Shown piece after piece: positions 7,537-15,325 of a stretch of DNA of 31,027 nt; within the stretch, counting starts at the first letter, position 1, and the number at the start of each line of letters is the position of its first letter. A program made the translations under genes and the position numbers. Origin of the DNA: an uncultured Oscillospiraceae bacterium (GTDB taxonomy: Bacteria; Bacillota; Clostridia; Oscillospirales; Oscillospiraceae). The notes below the pieces were generated by a model, which was given only the letters and a program-made list of their open reading frames with translations, did not search any database and was not told the origin of the DNA. The stretch lies in contig CAJUFJ010000041.1 in the NCBI GenBank assembly GCA_910585815.1, positions 1 through 31,027 of the forward strand, given 5' to 3'.

Positions 7537-8103
7537 ATGGACTGGAAGCTGCTGACCAAAGCCGACTATGTGACCACCAGCTGGTCCGGCGGGACCACCA
7601 CCCAGCTGGCCATCGCCCCCGAGGGGGCGGTGTACGCGGACCGGGACTTTCTCTGGCGGCTCAGCTCCGCCACCGTGGAGCTGGACCACTCCGACTTTAC
7701 CCCCCTGCCCGACTACAACCGCTTCCTCTCTGTGCTGGAGGGGGAGATTCAGCTGAAAATCGACACTGACGAGCCCGTTCCGGTGTCCCCCGGCAAGGTG
7801 GTGGCCTTCGACGGCGGCGTGCCGGTGGAGAGCTGGGGCCAGTGTGTGGACTTTAACCTGATGGTCCGCAAGGGGAAGGCCCAGGGGGCGGTAAACGTCC
7901 TGTCGGGCGACTGCGAGACCAGTTGGCTCCCCGAGCCCGGCGACCTGGCTGTTTACTGTGCCGCCGGGGCGGTCCGTCTGCCCGACTGGGACCTGGAGGC
8001 CGAGGCGGGCCAGACCCTGCTGTGCCGGGGCTTTGCGGGCGGGCCGGTTAAGCTGGTCTGCCAGGCCGGGCTTGTGATGCTGGCCAGCGTCCGGGAGGCT
8101 TGA
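7537..8103 (+). CDS. hutD: HutD/Ves-family cupin protein
   Basis: This 188-residue protein resembles the HutD/Ves family: an N-terminal WSGGTTTQLAIAPEGA segment, then DFLWRLSSATVELDHSDFTPLPDYNRFLSVLEGEI, the family's bicupin core. HutD proteins occur in many histidine-utilisation operons and have been proposed to limit hut expression or bind a pathway intermediate, but their biochemical role is not settled. The start follows GAAAGGAGCC at good spacing, 16 bp after folT. Placement here extends the histidine theme past the folate transporter and suggests folT and folC serve this pathway. Confidence 0.85.
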   Translation: MDWKLLTKADYVTTSWSGGTTTQLAIAPEGAVYADRDFLWRLSSATVELDHSDFTPLPDYNRFLSVLEGEIQLKIDTDEPVPVSPGKVVAFDGGVPVESWGQCVDFNLMVRKGKAQGAVNVLSGDCETSWLPEPGDLAVYCAAGAVRLPDWDLEAEAGQTLLCRGFAGGPVKLVCQAGLVMLASVREA

Positions 8104-8108
8104 GGCCC

Positions 8109-9359
8109 ATGACGGACAAAGAAGCCATTGAGCTGGTCCACCAGCGGGCCTGGGTGGGCCAGAAGCCGGGGCTGGACCGCATCCGCCGGCTGCTGGGCCG
8201 GCTGGGCGACCCCCACACCCGGCTGAAATTCGTCCATATCGCCGGCTCCAACGGCAAGGGCTCCACCGCCGCCATGCTGGCCTCGGTGCTCACAGCGGCG
8301 GGGCTGAAAACCGGCCTGTACACCTCCCCCCACCTGTGGCAGTTCAATGAGCGGTTCCAGGTGGACGGCGCGCCCATCCCCGGGGAGGACCTGGCGGAGA
8401 TTGCCGCCCAGGTGCTGGAGGCGGCGGAGGACGAAACCGAGTTCGAGCTGATGACCGCCATCGGCATGGTTTACTTCCTGCGGGCGGGGTGTGACCTGGT
8501 GGTGCTGGAGACCGGCCTGGGCGGCCGGCTGGACTCCACCAATGTGATTTCCGCCCCGGAGGCTGCAGTGATTACCCACATCGGCCTGGAGCACACTGAG
8601 CTGCTGGGGGACACTGTGGAAAAAATCGCCGCCGAGAAGGCGGGGATTATCAAGCCGGGCTGTGACGCCGTCCTCTACCGCCAGAGCCGGGAGGCGGAGG
8701 CGGCGGTGGAGCGGGCCTGCGGGGTGGTAAACGTCCCCCTGGCCCGCACCGCCCCGGCGGAGCCTGTATCCAGCGGCCTGGAGGGCCAGAGCTTCACCTA
8801 CCGGGGCAAGGGCCCCTACCGCATCCCCCTGCTGGGGGAGTATCAGGTCCACAACGCCGCCGTGGTGCTGGAGACAGTGAATGTCCTCCGGCGGCGGGGC
8901 TGGGATATCCCCGAGGAGGCCCTGGTCCAGGGGCTGGAGCAGGCCCATTGGCCCGGCCGGCTGGAACTGGTCCGGCGAGGCCCCGACGTGATTCTGGACG
9001 GCGGCCACAACCCCCAGTGCATGGAGGCCCTGGCCCGGGCGCTGGGGGAGCTGTACCCGGGGAAGAAGCTGATTTTCCTCACCGGCGTGCTGGCGGACAA
9101 GGACTACCCCGCCATGATGGGGGAGATTCTCCCCCTGGCAAAGGAGTTTTACACCATCACCCCGGACAGCGAGCGGGCTATGCCGGCGGCCGAGCTGGCC
9201 GCTTACCTGGAGGGCCGGGGGGCGAAGGCCACCCCCTGCGGGAGCGTCCGGGAGGGTCTGGAGCTGGCCCTGGTGTTTTTGCCCCCGGAGGATGTGGTGT
9301 GCGTCACCGGGTCGCTGTACATGATCGGCGAGGTCCGCCACCTGCTGGGCCTGTGCTGA
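8109..9359 (+). CDS. folC: Folylpolyglutamate synthase / dihydrofolate synthase
   Basis: This is a 416-residue Mur-ligase-family enzyme that adds glutamate to folates, trapping them in the cell and tuning them for C1 enzymes. The ATP-binding loop GSNGKGS lies at about residues 46-52 and is followed by the TSPHL motif. The central ITHIGLEHTELLGDTVEKIAAEKAGIIKPG block is characteristic, as is the LDGGHNPQC segment of the C-terminal domain. A TTG at 8100 overlaps the hutD stop, but the GGGAGG at 8093-8098 gives proper spacing only to the ATG at 8109. Coupling of folate import (folT) with polyglutamylation makes functional sense beside a THF-dependent catabolic pathway. Confidence 0.94.
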   Translation: MTDKEAIELVHQRAWVGQKPGLDRIRRLLGRLGDPHTRLKFVHIAGSNGKGSTAAMLASVLTAAGLKTGLYTSPHLWQFNERFQVDGAPIPGEDLAEIAAQVLEAAEDETEFELMTAIGMVYFLRAGCDLVVLETGLGGRLDSTNVISAPEAAVITHIGLEHTELLGDTVEKIAAEKAGIIKPGCDAVLYRQSREAEAAVERACGVVNVPLARTAPAEPVSSGLEGQSFTYRGKGPYRIPLLGEYQVHNAAVVLETVNVLRRRGWDIPEEALVQGLEQAHWPGRLELVRRGPDVILDGGHNPQCMEALARALGELYPGKKLIFLTGVLADKDYPAMMGEILPLAKEFYTITPDSERAMPAAELAAYLEGRGAKATPCGSVREGLELALVFLPPEDVVCVTGSLYMIGEVRHLLGLC

Positions 9360-9379
9360 CAGTGTAGGGGCCTGAAACC

Positions 9380-9560
9380 CCTCCGTCCCCCGCAGGATAA
9401 GCCTTCCACCCTCCGGGGGGAAGGTGCCCCCGAAGGGGGCGGATGAGGGGGCGGGGCGGGTAAGCAGTTCTTTCGATAAGAGGCAAAAACCTGCCGCGCA
9501 CCCTCATCCGTCACGGCCTTCGGCCGTGCCACCTTCCCCCTTGAAGGGGGAAGGCTTTTT
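9380..9560. repeat. Full-length family B inverted-repeat element
   Basis: The two ends are imperfect inverted copies: AAGCCTTCC (9399-9407) and GGAAGGCTT (9549-9557). Each end holds two hairpins, a CCTTCC/GGAAGG one and a second whose stem differs between ends (GCCCCC-GAA-GGGGGC at one end, CACGGCC-TTC-GGCCGTG at the other), followed by GGATGAGGG or its complement. A CCGTCCCCCGCAGG flank before the left end is shared with the copy at 20214-20385. It has no coding potential and fits a short non-autonomous element. Confidence 0.8.
9532..9560 (+). terminator. Intrinsic terminator of the folate operon
   Basis: CCTTCCCCC (9532-9540) pairs perfectly with GGGGGAAGG (9546-9554) across a 5-nt loop and is followed by CTTTTT. 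It is the right end of the family B repeat, so the repeat appears to provide the transcription stop for folC. Confidence 0.75.
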
Positions 9561-9575
9561 GGTGCGTTTTAACAT

Positions 9576-9599
9576 GCCGGGGCTGAACTCTGCCCCGGC
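9576..9599 (+). promoter_or_regulatory. Hairpin in focA leader
   Basis: GCCGGGGC (9576-9583) and GCCCCGGC (9592-9599) form a perfect 8-bp stem 31 bp before the focA start. It lacks a T-run and lies after the upstream terminator, so it may be an mRNA leader structure. I could not see a convincing promoter in the remaining space. Confidence 0.4.
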
Positions 9600-9630
9600 G
9601 AAATAGAAAAATCGGAAAGGCGGAATCATT

Positions 9631-10434
9631 ATGCTGAGTCCGGCGGAATTTGTCGGTTTTTACGCCCAGGTGGGGGCGAAAAAATGTGCTAACAGCGCCG
9701 TGCGGCTGTATCTGTCCGCCCTGCTGGCGGGATTCCTCATTGCCTCCGGGGCGGTGGTGGCCAACACGGCGGGCCACCTGCTCACCAACGCCGGACTGTC
9801 CCGGGTGCTGTGCGGCCTGCTGTTCCCCTTCGGGCTGATTATGGTGATTGTCACCGGGGCGGAGCTGTTCACCGGCAACTGCCTCATTACCATCTCCCTG
9901 CTGGAGAAGAAGGCCGCCCTGGCGGGGATGGTGCGCAATCTGGTGATTGTCTACATCGGCAACCTGCTGGGGGCGGTGGTTCTGGCCTCAGCCATCGTCT
10001 ACTGCGGCCAGCTGGACCTGTCCGGCGGCGCTCTGGCGGTCCACACCATCCGCACCGCCGCCGCCAAGTGCGCCATCCCCTTCGGTAAGGCGGTGGTGCT
10101 GGGGATTTTGTGCAACGTGCTGGTGTGCGCCGGGGTGATGTGCTCCCTATGCGGCAAGGGCCTGGCCAGCCGGGCCATCGGGGCCTTCGTGCCGGTGAGC
10201 TTCTTCGTCATCGGCGGCTTTGAGCACTGTGTGGCCAATATGTACTACATCCCCGCCGGACTGATGGCGGCGGGCGTCCCCCGGTATGCCCAGCTGGCGG
10301 CGGAGGCCGGAGTGGACCTGGCCGCCCTGAGCCTGGGAGGCTTTTTCGCCAACTTGATTCCCGTCACCATCGGGAATATCATCGGCGGCTGCGGCTTCGG
10401 AGCCCTGATCTGGTCCTGCCATAAGACAAACTGA
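9631..10434 (+). CDS. focA: Formate/nitrite transporter family channel (FocA-like)
   Basis: This 267-residue inner-membrane protein has six hydrophobic segments, the FNT fold that assembles as a pentamer. The signature FVIGGFEHCVANMYYIPAG carries the conserved pore His (His199), and TGAELFTGNCL and NLIPVTIGNIIGG match the helix-breaking loops of the family. Family members pass formate, nitrite or hydrosulfide. Formate is favoured because the neighbouring histidine route ends in C1-folate and formate, but the sequence alone does not exclude nitrite or another anion. It is separated from folC by a repeat with a terminator, so it is probably a separate unit; a hairpin follows its stop. Confidence 0.9.
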   Translation: MLSPAEFVGFYAQVGAKKCANSAVRLYLSALLAGFLIASGAVVANTAGHLLTNAGLSRVLCGLLFPFGLIMVIVTGAELFTGNCLITISLLEKKAALAGMVRNLVIVYIGNLLGAVVLASAIVYCGQLDLSGGALAVHTIRTAAAKCAIPFGKAVVLGILCNVLVCAGVMCSLCGKGLASRAIGAFVPVSFFVIGGFEHCVANMYYIPAGLMAAGVPRYAQLAAEAGVDLAALSLGGFFANLIPVTIGNIIGGCGFGALIWSCHKTN

Positions 10435-10443
10435 GCCGAAACA

Positions 10444-10471
10444 GGGCCCGCCCCCATGGGCGGGCCCTTCT
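10444..10471 (+). terminator. Terminator-like hairpin after focA
   Basis: GGGCCCGCCC (10444-10453) pairs perfectly with GGGCGGGCCC (10458-10467) with a 4-nt loop, starting 10 bp after the focA stop. The following TTCTCT is a weak T-tract, so termination is likely but may be incomplete. Confidence 0.6.
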
Positions 10472-10516
10472 CTGTGGAAAAACGCCGGAAAAAGTCCGGG
10501 AGGAGCACTGGGAGGC

Positions 10517-10564
10517 GGATGTTAACATCCGTTGCTTGCGGCAACGGGCGGTCTCTGCTACAAT
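10517..10564 (+). promoter_or_regulatory. Promoter with overlapping palindromes for the XRE gene
   Basis: TTGCGG (10536-10541), a 17-bp spacer and TACAAT (10559-10564) form a plausible sigma-A promoter. Immediately upstream is a perfect 14-bp palindrome GGATGTTAACATCC (10517-10530), and an interrupted one, CCGTTGC (10529-10535) / GCAACGG (10541-10547), spans the -35 box. These are good candidate operators for autorepression by the downstream regulator; that link is inferred. Confidence 0.6.
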
Positions 10565-10599
10565 CGGGGCAGCGTCGGATAGAAAGGTGGTTATCCCCA

Positions 10600-11109
10600 G
10601 TGTTAAGTGAAAACATAAGAGCAATCCGAAAGGCAAAGGGGCTCTCCCAGGAGGAGCTGGCCATCAAGCTGAATGTGGTGCGGCAGACCATTTCAAAGTG
10701 GGAGCAGGGCCTGTCGGTCCCCGACTCCGACCTGCTGATTGCCATTGCGCAGGCGCTGGAAACCCCGGTGAGCACCCTGCTGGGAGAGACCGTGACGGAG
10801 CCGGAGGCGGACGACCTGGCCGCAATTGCCCAGAAGCTGGAGCGGATCAATGTACAGCTGGCCCGGCAGAAGGCCGGGAGAAGAAAGCTTCTCCATTGGC
10901 TGTGTTTCGCCCTGTGCGCAGCCATTGTGGCGGCCGCCGCGGTGTTATACGCATTTCCCAGCCCTTACCTGAACTGGGATTACAGCGCCCCGGAAACCGC
11001 CGTTATAGGCGTGGCGTTTCACGCGTGTGAATGGCTGTTTGTCCGGCTGGCCCCCGTTGCCCTGGTCGTGGCAGCCGCCGGATACTTCCTGACACGGAAG
11101 AAGGCGTAA
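10600..11109 (+). CDS. XRE-family regulator with C-terminal membrane anchor
   Basis: This 169-residue protein begins with a lambda-repressor-type HTH: MLSENIRAIRKAKGLSQEEL, then VVRQTISKWEQGLSVPDSDLL (about residues 1-60). A short linker with coiled-coil character (about 65-90) follows, then two hydrophobic segments near LLHWLCFALCAAIVAAAAVL and LAPVALVVAAAGYFL. It is therefore probably a membrane-tethered DNA-binding protein of a type common in Firmicutes. The GTG at 10600 is preferred because AAAGGTGG lies 9 bp upstream and the family N-terminus starts here; the open frame extends to 10456 through the promoter. The signal it senses is unknown and no partner gene is adjacent. Confidence 0.85.
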   Translation: MLSENIRAIRKAKGLSQEELAIKLNVVRQTISKWEQGLSVPDSDLLIAIAQALETPVSTLLGETVTEPEADDLAAIAQKLERINVQLARQKAGRRKLLHWLCFALCAAIVAAAAVLYAFPSPYLNWDYSAPETAVIGVAFHACEWLFVRLAPVALVVAAAGYFLTRKKA

Positions 11110-11112
11110 CTG

Positions 11113-11150
11113 AAAAAGCAAGGCAGACCGTACGTTCTGCCTTGCTTTTT
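11113..11150. terminator. Bidirectional terminator between XRE gene and glgP
   Basis: A perfect 15-bp stem joins 11113-11127 and 11136-11150, with A5 on the left flank and T5 on the right. It can end the rightward regulator transcript and the leftward glgP transcript, whose stop codons lie 4 and 13 bp away. Confidence 0.9.
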
Positions 11151-11162
11151 CGTTCTCTGTGC

Positions 11163-13607
11163 TTACTTCCGGGTGGGCACGTGCCAGATATCCCGGGCGT
11201 AGTCCTGGATGGAGCGGTCGGCGGCGAAGATGCCCGACCGGGCGATGTTGATGAGGGACATCCGGTTCCAGAGGGCGCGGTCGGCGTAGGCGGCCACGGC
11301 CCGGCGGTGGGCGTCGCAGTAGCTGTTGAAGTCGGCCAGAAGCATATACTCGTCGGCCTGGCTGCCCCCCGCGCCAAAGAGCAGCCGGTTGGACAGGTCG
11401 GTGTAGGCCACTCCGTCGGCAAAGCCGGCGGTAATCTGGTCCAGAATGCGCTTGAGGTTCTGGTCGTGGAGGTAAATCTCGTGGGGGCGGTAGCCCTCTC
11501 GCTTGCGCTGGTTCACCTGGTCGGTGGTCAGGCCAAAGAGGAAGATGTTTTCATCCCCCAGCTGCTGGTGCATCTCCACGTTGGCGCCGTCCAGGGTGCC
11601 GATGGTGAGGGCGCCGTTCATCATGAACTTCATGTTGCCGGTGCCGCTGGCCTCCTTGCCGGCGGTGGAGATCTGCTCGGAAATTTCCGAGGCGGGCATC
11701 AGCTTCTCTGCCAGGGAGACCCGGTAGTTCTCCAAAAAGACCACTTGCAGCTTATCCTTGCAGATGGGGTCGGCGGCGATCTGGGCGGCCAGGGAGTTGA
11801 TCAGCTGGATGATCTGCTTGGCTACGTGGTAGCCGGGGGCCGCCTTGGCGCCAAAGAGGAAGGTCTGGGGGGTGAACTCCATATTGGGGTTATCCCGCAG
11901 CTGGTTATACAGGTGGATGATGTGCAGCACGTTGAGCAGCTGGCGCTTGTACTCGTGGAGGCGCTTCACCTGTACGTCGAAGATGGCGTCGGTGTTCAGG
12001 GTGACGCCCGACTCCCGGGCCACCCAGGCGGCGAAGCGGCGCTTGTTCTCCTTTTTGATATCCTCCAGCTGCTGGAGCACCGCCTTGTCGTCCGCCGCCT
12101 TCTCAAAGTCCCGCAGGGCCTCGGGGTGGAGAAGGTACCGGTCCCCTCCGGTGCAGTCCCGGATGAGGGCGTCCAGCCTGGGGTTGATCTGCGACAGCCA
12201 GCGGCGGTGGTCGATGCCGTTGGTCACGTTCTTGAACTTGCCGGGCTCGGCCTGATAGGCGTCCTGGAAGACGTCCCGTTTCAAAATCTCGGAGTGGAGG
12301 GCGGACACGCCGTTGATGGCCTGGCAGGCGCACACGCACAGGTTGGCCATGCGCACCTCGCCCCCCCAGATGATGGCCATGTGGCCCACCTTGCCGGTGT
12401 CGCCGCCGTAGCGGCGCTCCAGCTCGGCCTGGTAGCGGCGGGCAATCTCGGTGAGAATCTGCCAGATGCGGGGCAGAAGGGTCTCAATCAGCTTCTGGGG
12501 CCAGCGCTCCAGGGCCTCGGCCAGCACGGTGTGGTTGGTGTAGCAAACCGCGTCGGTGACGATGTGCCAGGCCTCGTCCCAGCCGTAGCCCTCCTCGTCC
12601 AGCAGAATGCGCATCAGCTCGGGGATGACCAAGGTGGGGTGGGTGTCGTTAATCTGAATCACGTGCTTCCGGGCAAAGTTGCGCAGGGTGCCGTACTGGG
12701 CCTTGTGCTGGCGGACGATGGACTGAATGGTGGCCGAGACGAAGAAGTACTGCTGCTTCAGGCGCAGGGATTTGCCCTCGGCGTGGTTGTCGTCGGGGTA
12801 GAGGACCTTGGCAATCACCTCGGCCATGGCCTGCTGCTCCACCGCCTTCAGGTACTCGCCCCGGGAGTAGAGGGACATGTCCACCGGCAGGGGGCTCTTG
12901 GCGTCCCACAGGCGCAGGGTGTTGGTGTGGTGGGTGTTGTAGCCGGCGATCTTCATGTCCCGGGGGATGGCCAGCACGGCGGTGTAGCCCACATGCTCGG
13001 GGTGGTTGGTGCCGTTCTCCCAGCGGTCGATGATCTGGCCGCCGAAGCGGACCTCCTCGGCCTCCTCCATCTTGGGGATGAGCCAGGCGTCGCCCAGGCC
13101 CAGCCAGTTGTCGGCCAGCTCCTGCTGCTTGCCGTCGATGATCCGCTGCTTGAAGATGCCCAGCTCATAGCAGATGGAGTAACCGGTGGCGGGAATCTCC
13201 AGGGTGGTCATGGAGTCCAGATAGCAGGCGGCCAGGCGGCCCAGGCCGCCGTTGCCCAGGCCGGCGTCGGGCTCGGACTCAAACAGGTCGGAGGCGGAGA
13301 AGCCCATGTCCTCCAGGGCATCCTTCAGGGTGCTGAGCAGCCCCAGGTTGTAGGCGTTTTTCTCCAGGGAGCGGCCCATGAGGAACTCCAGGGACAGGTA
13401 ATGTACCTGCCGCTGCTGCTTTTCCCACACCTGGTTGTTGGTCTCCATGCGGTGGCGGGACATGATGTCCCGCAGGACCAGGGCGCAGGCCTTGAACATA
13501 TGGTTGTTGTTGGCGGTCTCCACGGTGCAGCCGAAGTTGCGCTGGAGCTTGCCGGTAATCATTTCTGTGAGCTGTTCCTTATTGTACTCAGGGGAATAGT
13601 CCGTCAT
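11163..13607 (-). CDS. glgP: Glycogen/alpha-glucan phosphorylase
   Basis: This enzyme releases glucose-1-phosphate from the non-reducing ends of glycogen. The 814-residue protein is full length for bacterial GlgP/MalP. Its PLP-binding motif EASGTGNMKFMMNGAL contains the Schiff-base Lys (about Lys660). The N-terminal VHYLSLEFLMGRSL and GLGNGGLGRLAACYLDS stretches are phosphorylase hallmarks. The start at 13607 follows an AGGAGGTACT ribosome site; the frame stays open to 13850 but the extension crosses a terminator and a promoter and has no family similarity. It has its own TTGACG-N17-TAAAAT promoter, so breakdown can be expressed apart from synthesis. Confidence 0.96.
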   Translation of the reverse strand: MTDYSPEYNKEQLTEMITGKLQRNFGCTVETANNNHMFKACALVLRDIMSRHRMETNNQVWEKQQRQVHYLSLEFLMGRSLEKNAYNLGLLSTLKDALEDMGFSASDLFESEPDAGLGNGGLGRLAACYLDSMTTLEIPATGYSICYELGIFKQRIIDGKQQELADNWLGLGDAWLIPKMEEAEEVRFGGQIIDRWENGTNHPEHVGYTAVLAIPRDMKIAGYNTHHTNTLRLWDAKSPLPVDMSLYSRGEYLKAVEQQAMAEVIAKVLYPDDNHAEGKSLRLKQQYFFVSATIQSIVRQHKAQYGTLRNFARKHVIQINDTHPTLVIPELMRILLDEEGYGWDEAWHIVTDAVCYTNHTVLAEALERWPQKLIETLLPRIWQILTEIARRYQAELERRYGGDTGKVGHMAIIWGGEVRMANLCVCACQAINGVSALHSEILKRDVFQDAYQAEPGKFKNVTNGIDHRRWLSQINPRLDALIRDCTGGDRYLLHPEALRDFEKAADDKAVLQQLEDIKKENKRRFAAWVARESGVTLNTDAIFDVQVKRLHEYKRQLLNVLHIIHLYNQLRDNPNMEFTPQTFLFGAKAAPGYHVAKQIIQLINSLAAQIAADPICKDKLQVVFLENYRVSLAEKLMPASEISEQISTAGKEASGTGNMKFMMNGALTIGTLDGANVEMHQQLGDENIFLFGLTTDQVNQRKREGYRPHEIYLHDQNLKRILDQITAGFADGVAYTDLSNRLLFGAGGSQADEYMLLADFNSYCDAHRRAVAAYADRALWNRMSLINIARSGIFAADRSIQDYARDIWHVPTRK

Positions 13608-13662
13608 AACAGTACCTCCTGTTTTGTTTCGATTAAGGGGGAGCACACTCCCACGGTTACTG

Positions 13663-13691
13663 ATTTTAACAGATTTTCCCCACAGCGTCAA
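13663..13691 (-). promoter_or_regulatory. Sigma-A promoter for glgP
   Basis: Read leftward, TTGACG (complement of 13686-13691), a 17-bp spacer and TAAAAT (complement of 13663-13668) lie 56 bp before the glgP start. A small GGGAG/CTCCC hairpin lies in the leader between them. The -35 and spacing are the same as in the glgB promoter. Confidence 0.82.
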
Positions 13692-13737
13692 CGGGCAGAG
13701 TGGGAGAAAAAGGGAGAAATTGTGGGAAATATCCGGC

Positions 13738-13782
13738 GTAAAAAAATGAAAAACGGCCCCATCCCCAGGGGACGGAGCCGTT
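13738..13782 (-). terminator. Intrinsic terminator after glgA
   Basis: Read leftward, AACGGC (complement 13777-13782) and GCCGTT (complement 13752-13757) close a GC-rich hairpin followed by TTTTTCATTTTTTT. It lies between glgA and the glgP promoter and supports separate transcription of glgP. Confidence 0.82.
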
Positions 13783-13806
13783 GAGACAGAAAATTCAGCT
13801 TGTGAA

Positions 13807-13822
13807 GGGCAGAGCTCTGCCC
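13807..13822. repeat. Perfect 16-bp palindrome
   Basis: GGGCAGAGCTCTGCCC is fully self-complementary and is followed by CCTGCCC and a CCCC-AAA-GGGG hairpin, 33 bp from the glgA stop. The GGGCAGAG core resembles the interior of the inverted repeat at 1771-1849, so it may be a relic of that family. Confidence 0.55.
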
Positions 13823-13854
13823 CTGCCCATCCCCAAAGGGGATAAATCAAAATC

Positions 13855-15300
13855 TCACCCCAAAATACGCTGATAAATGTCCAGATACTGCTGGGCGGAG
13901 CTTTTCCAGGAGAAGTCGGCGGTCATGCCCTCCTTTTGCAGGCCCTTCCAGGCCTTTTTGTCGTCGTTATACAGGTCCACCGCCTCCCGCAGAACCCAGA
14001 CCATGTCGCCGGCGTTGATGTTGCCGAAGGTGAAGCCCCGGCCGGTGCCCTCGAACTTGTTGTAGGGGGTGACGCTATCCTTCAGCCCGCCGGTCTCCCG
14101 CACCACGGGGATGGTGCCGAAGCGCATGGCAATCATCTGGCTCAGGCCGCAGGGCTCAGACACCGAGGGCATCAGGAAGATGTCCGCCCCGGCGTAGATC
14201 ATATTGGACAGGGGCGCGGAGTAGGTGAGCTGGGCGGAGAAACGGCCGGGGTACTGGCCCTGGGCGTGGCGGAAGGCCTCCTCATACTGCCAGTCGCCGG
14301 TGCCCAGCACCACCATCTGCACACCCTTGGTGCCCAGGCCCATAATGTCGTGAATGGCGTCGGTGACCATGGAAAAGCCCTTGTGCCCCACCAGACGGGA
14401 GACGCAGGCCACCAGGGGGATATCCGGGTTCACCTCCAGGCCCACCGCCTGCTGGAGGGCCGCCTTGCAGGCCGCCTTGCCCTTGGCGATGGTCTTCAGG
14501 GTGAAGTTGGCCGCCAGCCCCTCCATCTTGGACGGGTCGTAGAGGTCCACGTCGATGCCGTTGAGGATGCCCTCCAGCTTGCCGCTCTGCTGGTTGATGA
14601 CCCCGTCCAGCCCGTGGGCGTAGAAGGGGGTGCGCAGCTCCTGGGCATAGGTGGGGGAGACGGTGGTGACGAAGTTGGAGGCCATGATGGCGCCCTTCAT
14701 CAGGTTTACGTCCCGGTGGTAGGCCAGCATCCCCTCGTTGAAGTAGCTGCGGTCCAGGCCGATCACGTCCTGGAGCACCTGGTCGCCGTAGCGGCCTTGA
14801 TACTCGATGTTGTGGATGGTGTACACCGTCCGGGCCCCCGCCAGCTGGGGGATGCGGTACTTCTCCTCCAGCAGGTAGACGGGCACCAGGGCGGTCTGCC
14901 AGTCGTTGCAGTGGATGATATCTGGGGCCCAGTCCAGCTGGCCCGGGGTCTCCACCACGGCCCGGGAGAAGTAGGCGAACCGCTCGCAGTCGTCAAAGTG
15001 GCCGTAGAGCTGCCAGCGCTTGAAATAGTACTCGTTGTCCACAAACCAGAAGGTGACCCCCTGGTGCTCCGCCTCAAAGATGCCGCAGTACACCTGCCGC
15101 CAGGCTAGGGTGACATTGAAGTACTTCAGGAAGGTCATTTTGGCCCGCCATTCCTCGCTGACCCCCTCGTAGAGAGGCAGAATTACCTTGACCTCGTGGC
15201 CCTCGGCCGCCAGGGCCTGGGGCAGGGAGCCGGCCACGTCGGCCAGACCGCCGGTTTTGATGAAGGGGGCCGCCTCGGAGGTGGCAAACAAGATTTTCAT
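13855..15300 (-). CDS. glgA: Glycogen synthase (ADP-glucose)
   Basis: This enzyme extends alpha-1,4-glucan chains from ADP-glucose. The 481-residue GT5 glycosyltransferase opens with MKILFATSEAAPFIKTGGLADV, carrying the ADP-glucose-binding KTGGL (Lys15). The second Rossmann domain shows LVACVSRLVGHKG and the donor-site PSVSEPCGLSQMIAMRFGTIPVVRETGGL block. The start follows AAAGGTG. A 151-bp gap with a TGTAGGG repeat and a strong hairpin separates it from glgD, so some uncoupling from glgCD is possible. A clear terminator lies downstream. Confidence 0.96.
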   Translation of the reverse strand: MKILFATSEAAPFIKTGGLADVAGSLPQALAAEGHEVKVILPLYEGVSEEWRAKMTFLKYFNVTLAWRQVYCGIFEAEHQGVTFWFVDNEYYFKRWQLYGHFDDCERFAYFSRAVVETPGQLDWAPDIIHCNDWQTALVPVYLLEEKYRIPQLAGARTVYTIHNIEYQGRYGDQVLQDVIGLDRSYFNEGMLAYHRDVNLMKGAIMASNFVTTVSPTYAQELRTPFYAHGLDGVINQQSGKLEGILNGIDVDLYDPSKMEGLAANFTLKTIAKGKAACKAALQQAVGLEVNPDIPLVACVSRLVGHKGFSMVTDAIHDIMGLGTKGVQMVVLGTGDWQYEEAFRHAQGQYPGRFSAQLTYSAPLSNMIYAGADIFLMPSVSEPCGLSQMIAMRFGTIPVVRETGGLKDSVTPYNKFEGTGRGFTFGNINAGDMVWVLREAVDLYNDDKKAWKGLQKEGMTADFSWKSSAQQYLDIYQRILG

Positions 15301-15325
15301 ATAATCACCTTTTCAATTTGGTTTT

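Noticed and set aside
11031..13784. A 917-codon open frame on the plus strand opposite glgP
   Set aside because: Its predicted protein is a Val/Gly/Leu/His-rich low-complexity sequence with no family pattern, and it is antisense to a clear glycogen phosphorylase. GC-rich third positions of the real gene remove stops from the opposite frame.
13608..13850. N-terminal extension of glgP by 81 codons
   Set aside because: It would be translated from sequence upstream of the promoter at 13663-13691 and through the glgA terminator, and it has no similarity to phosphorylases.
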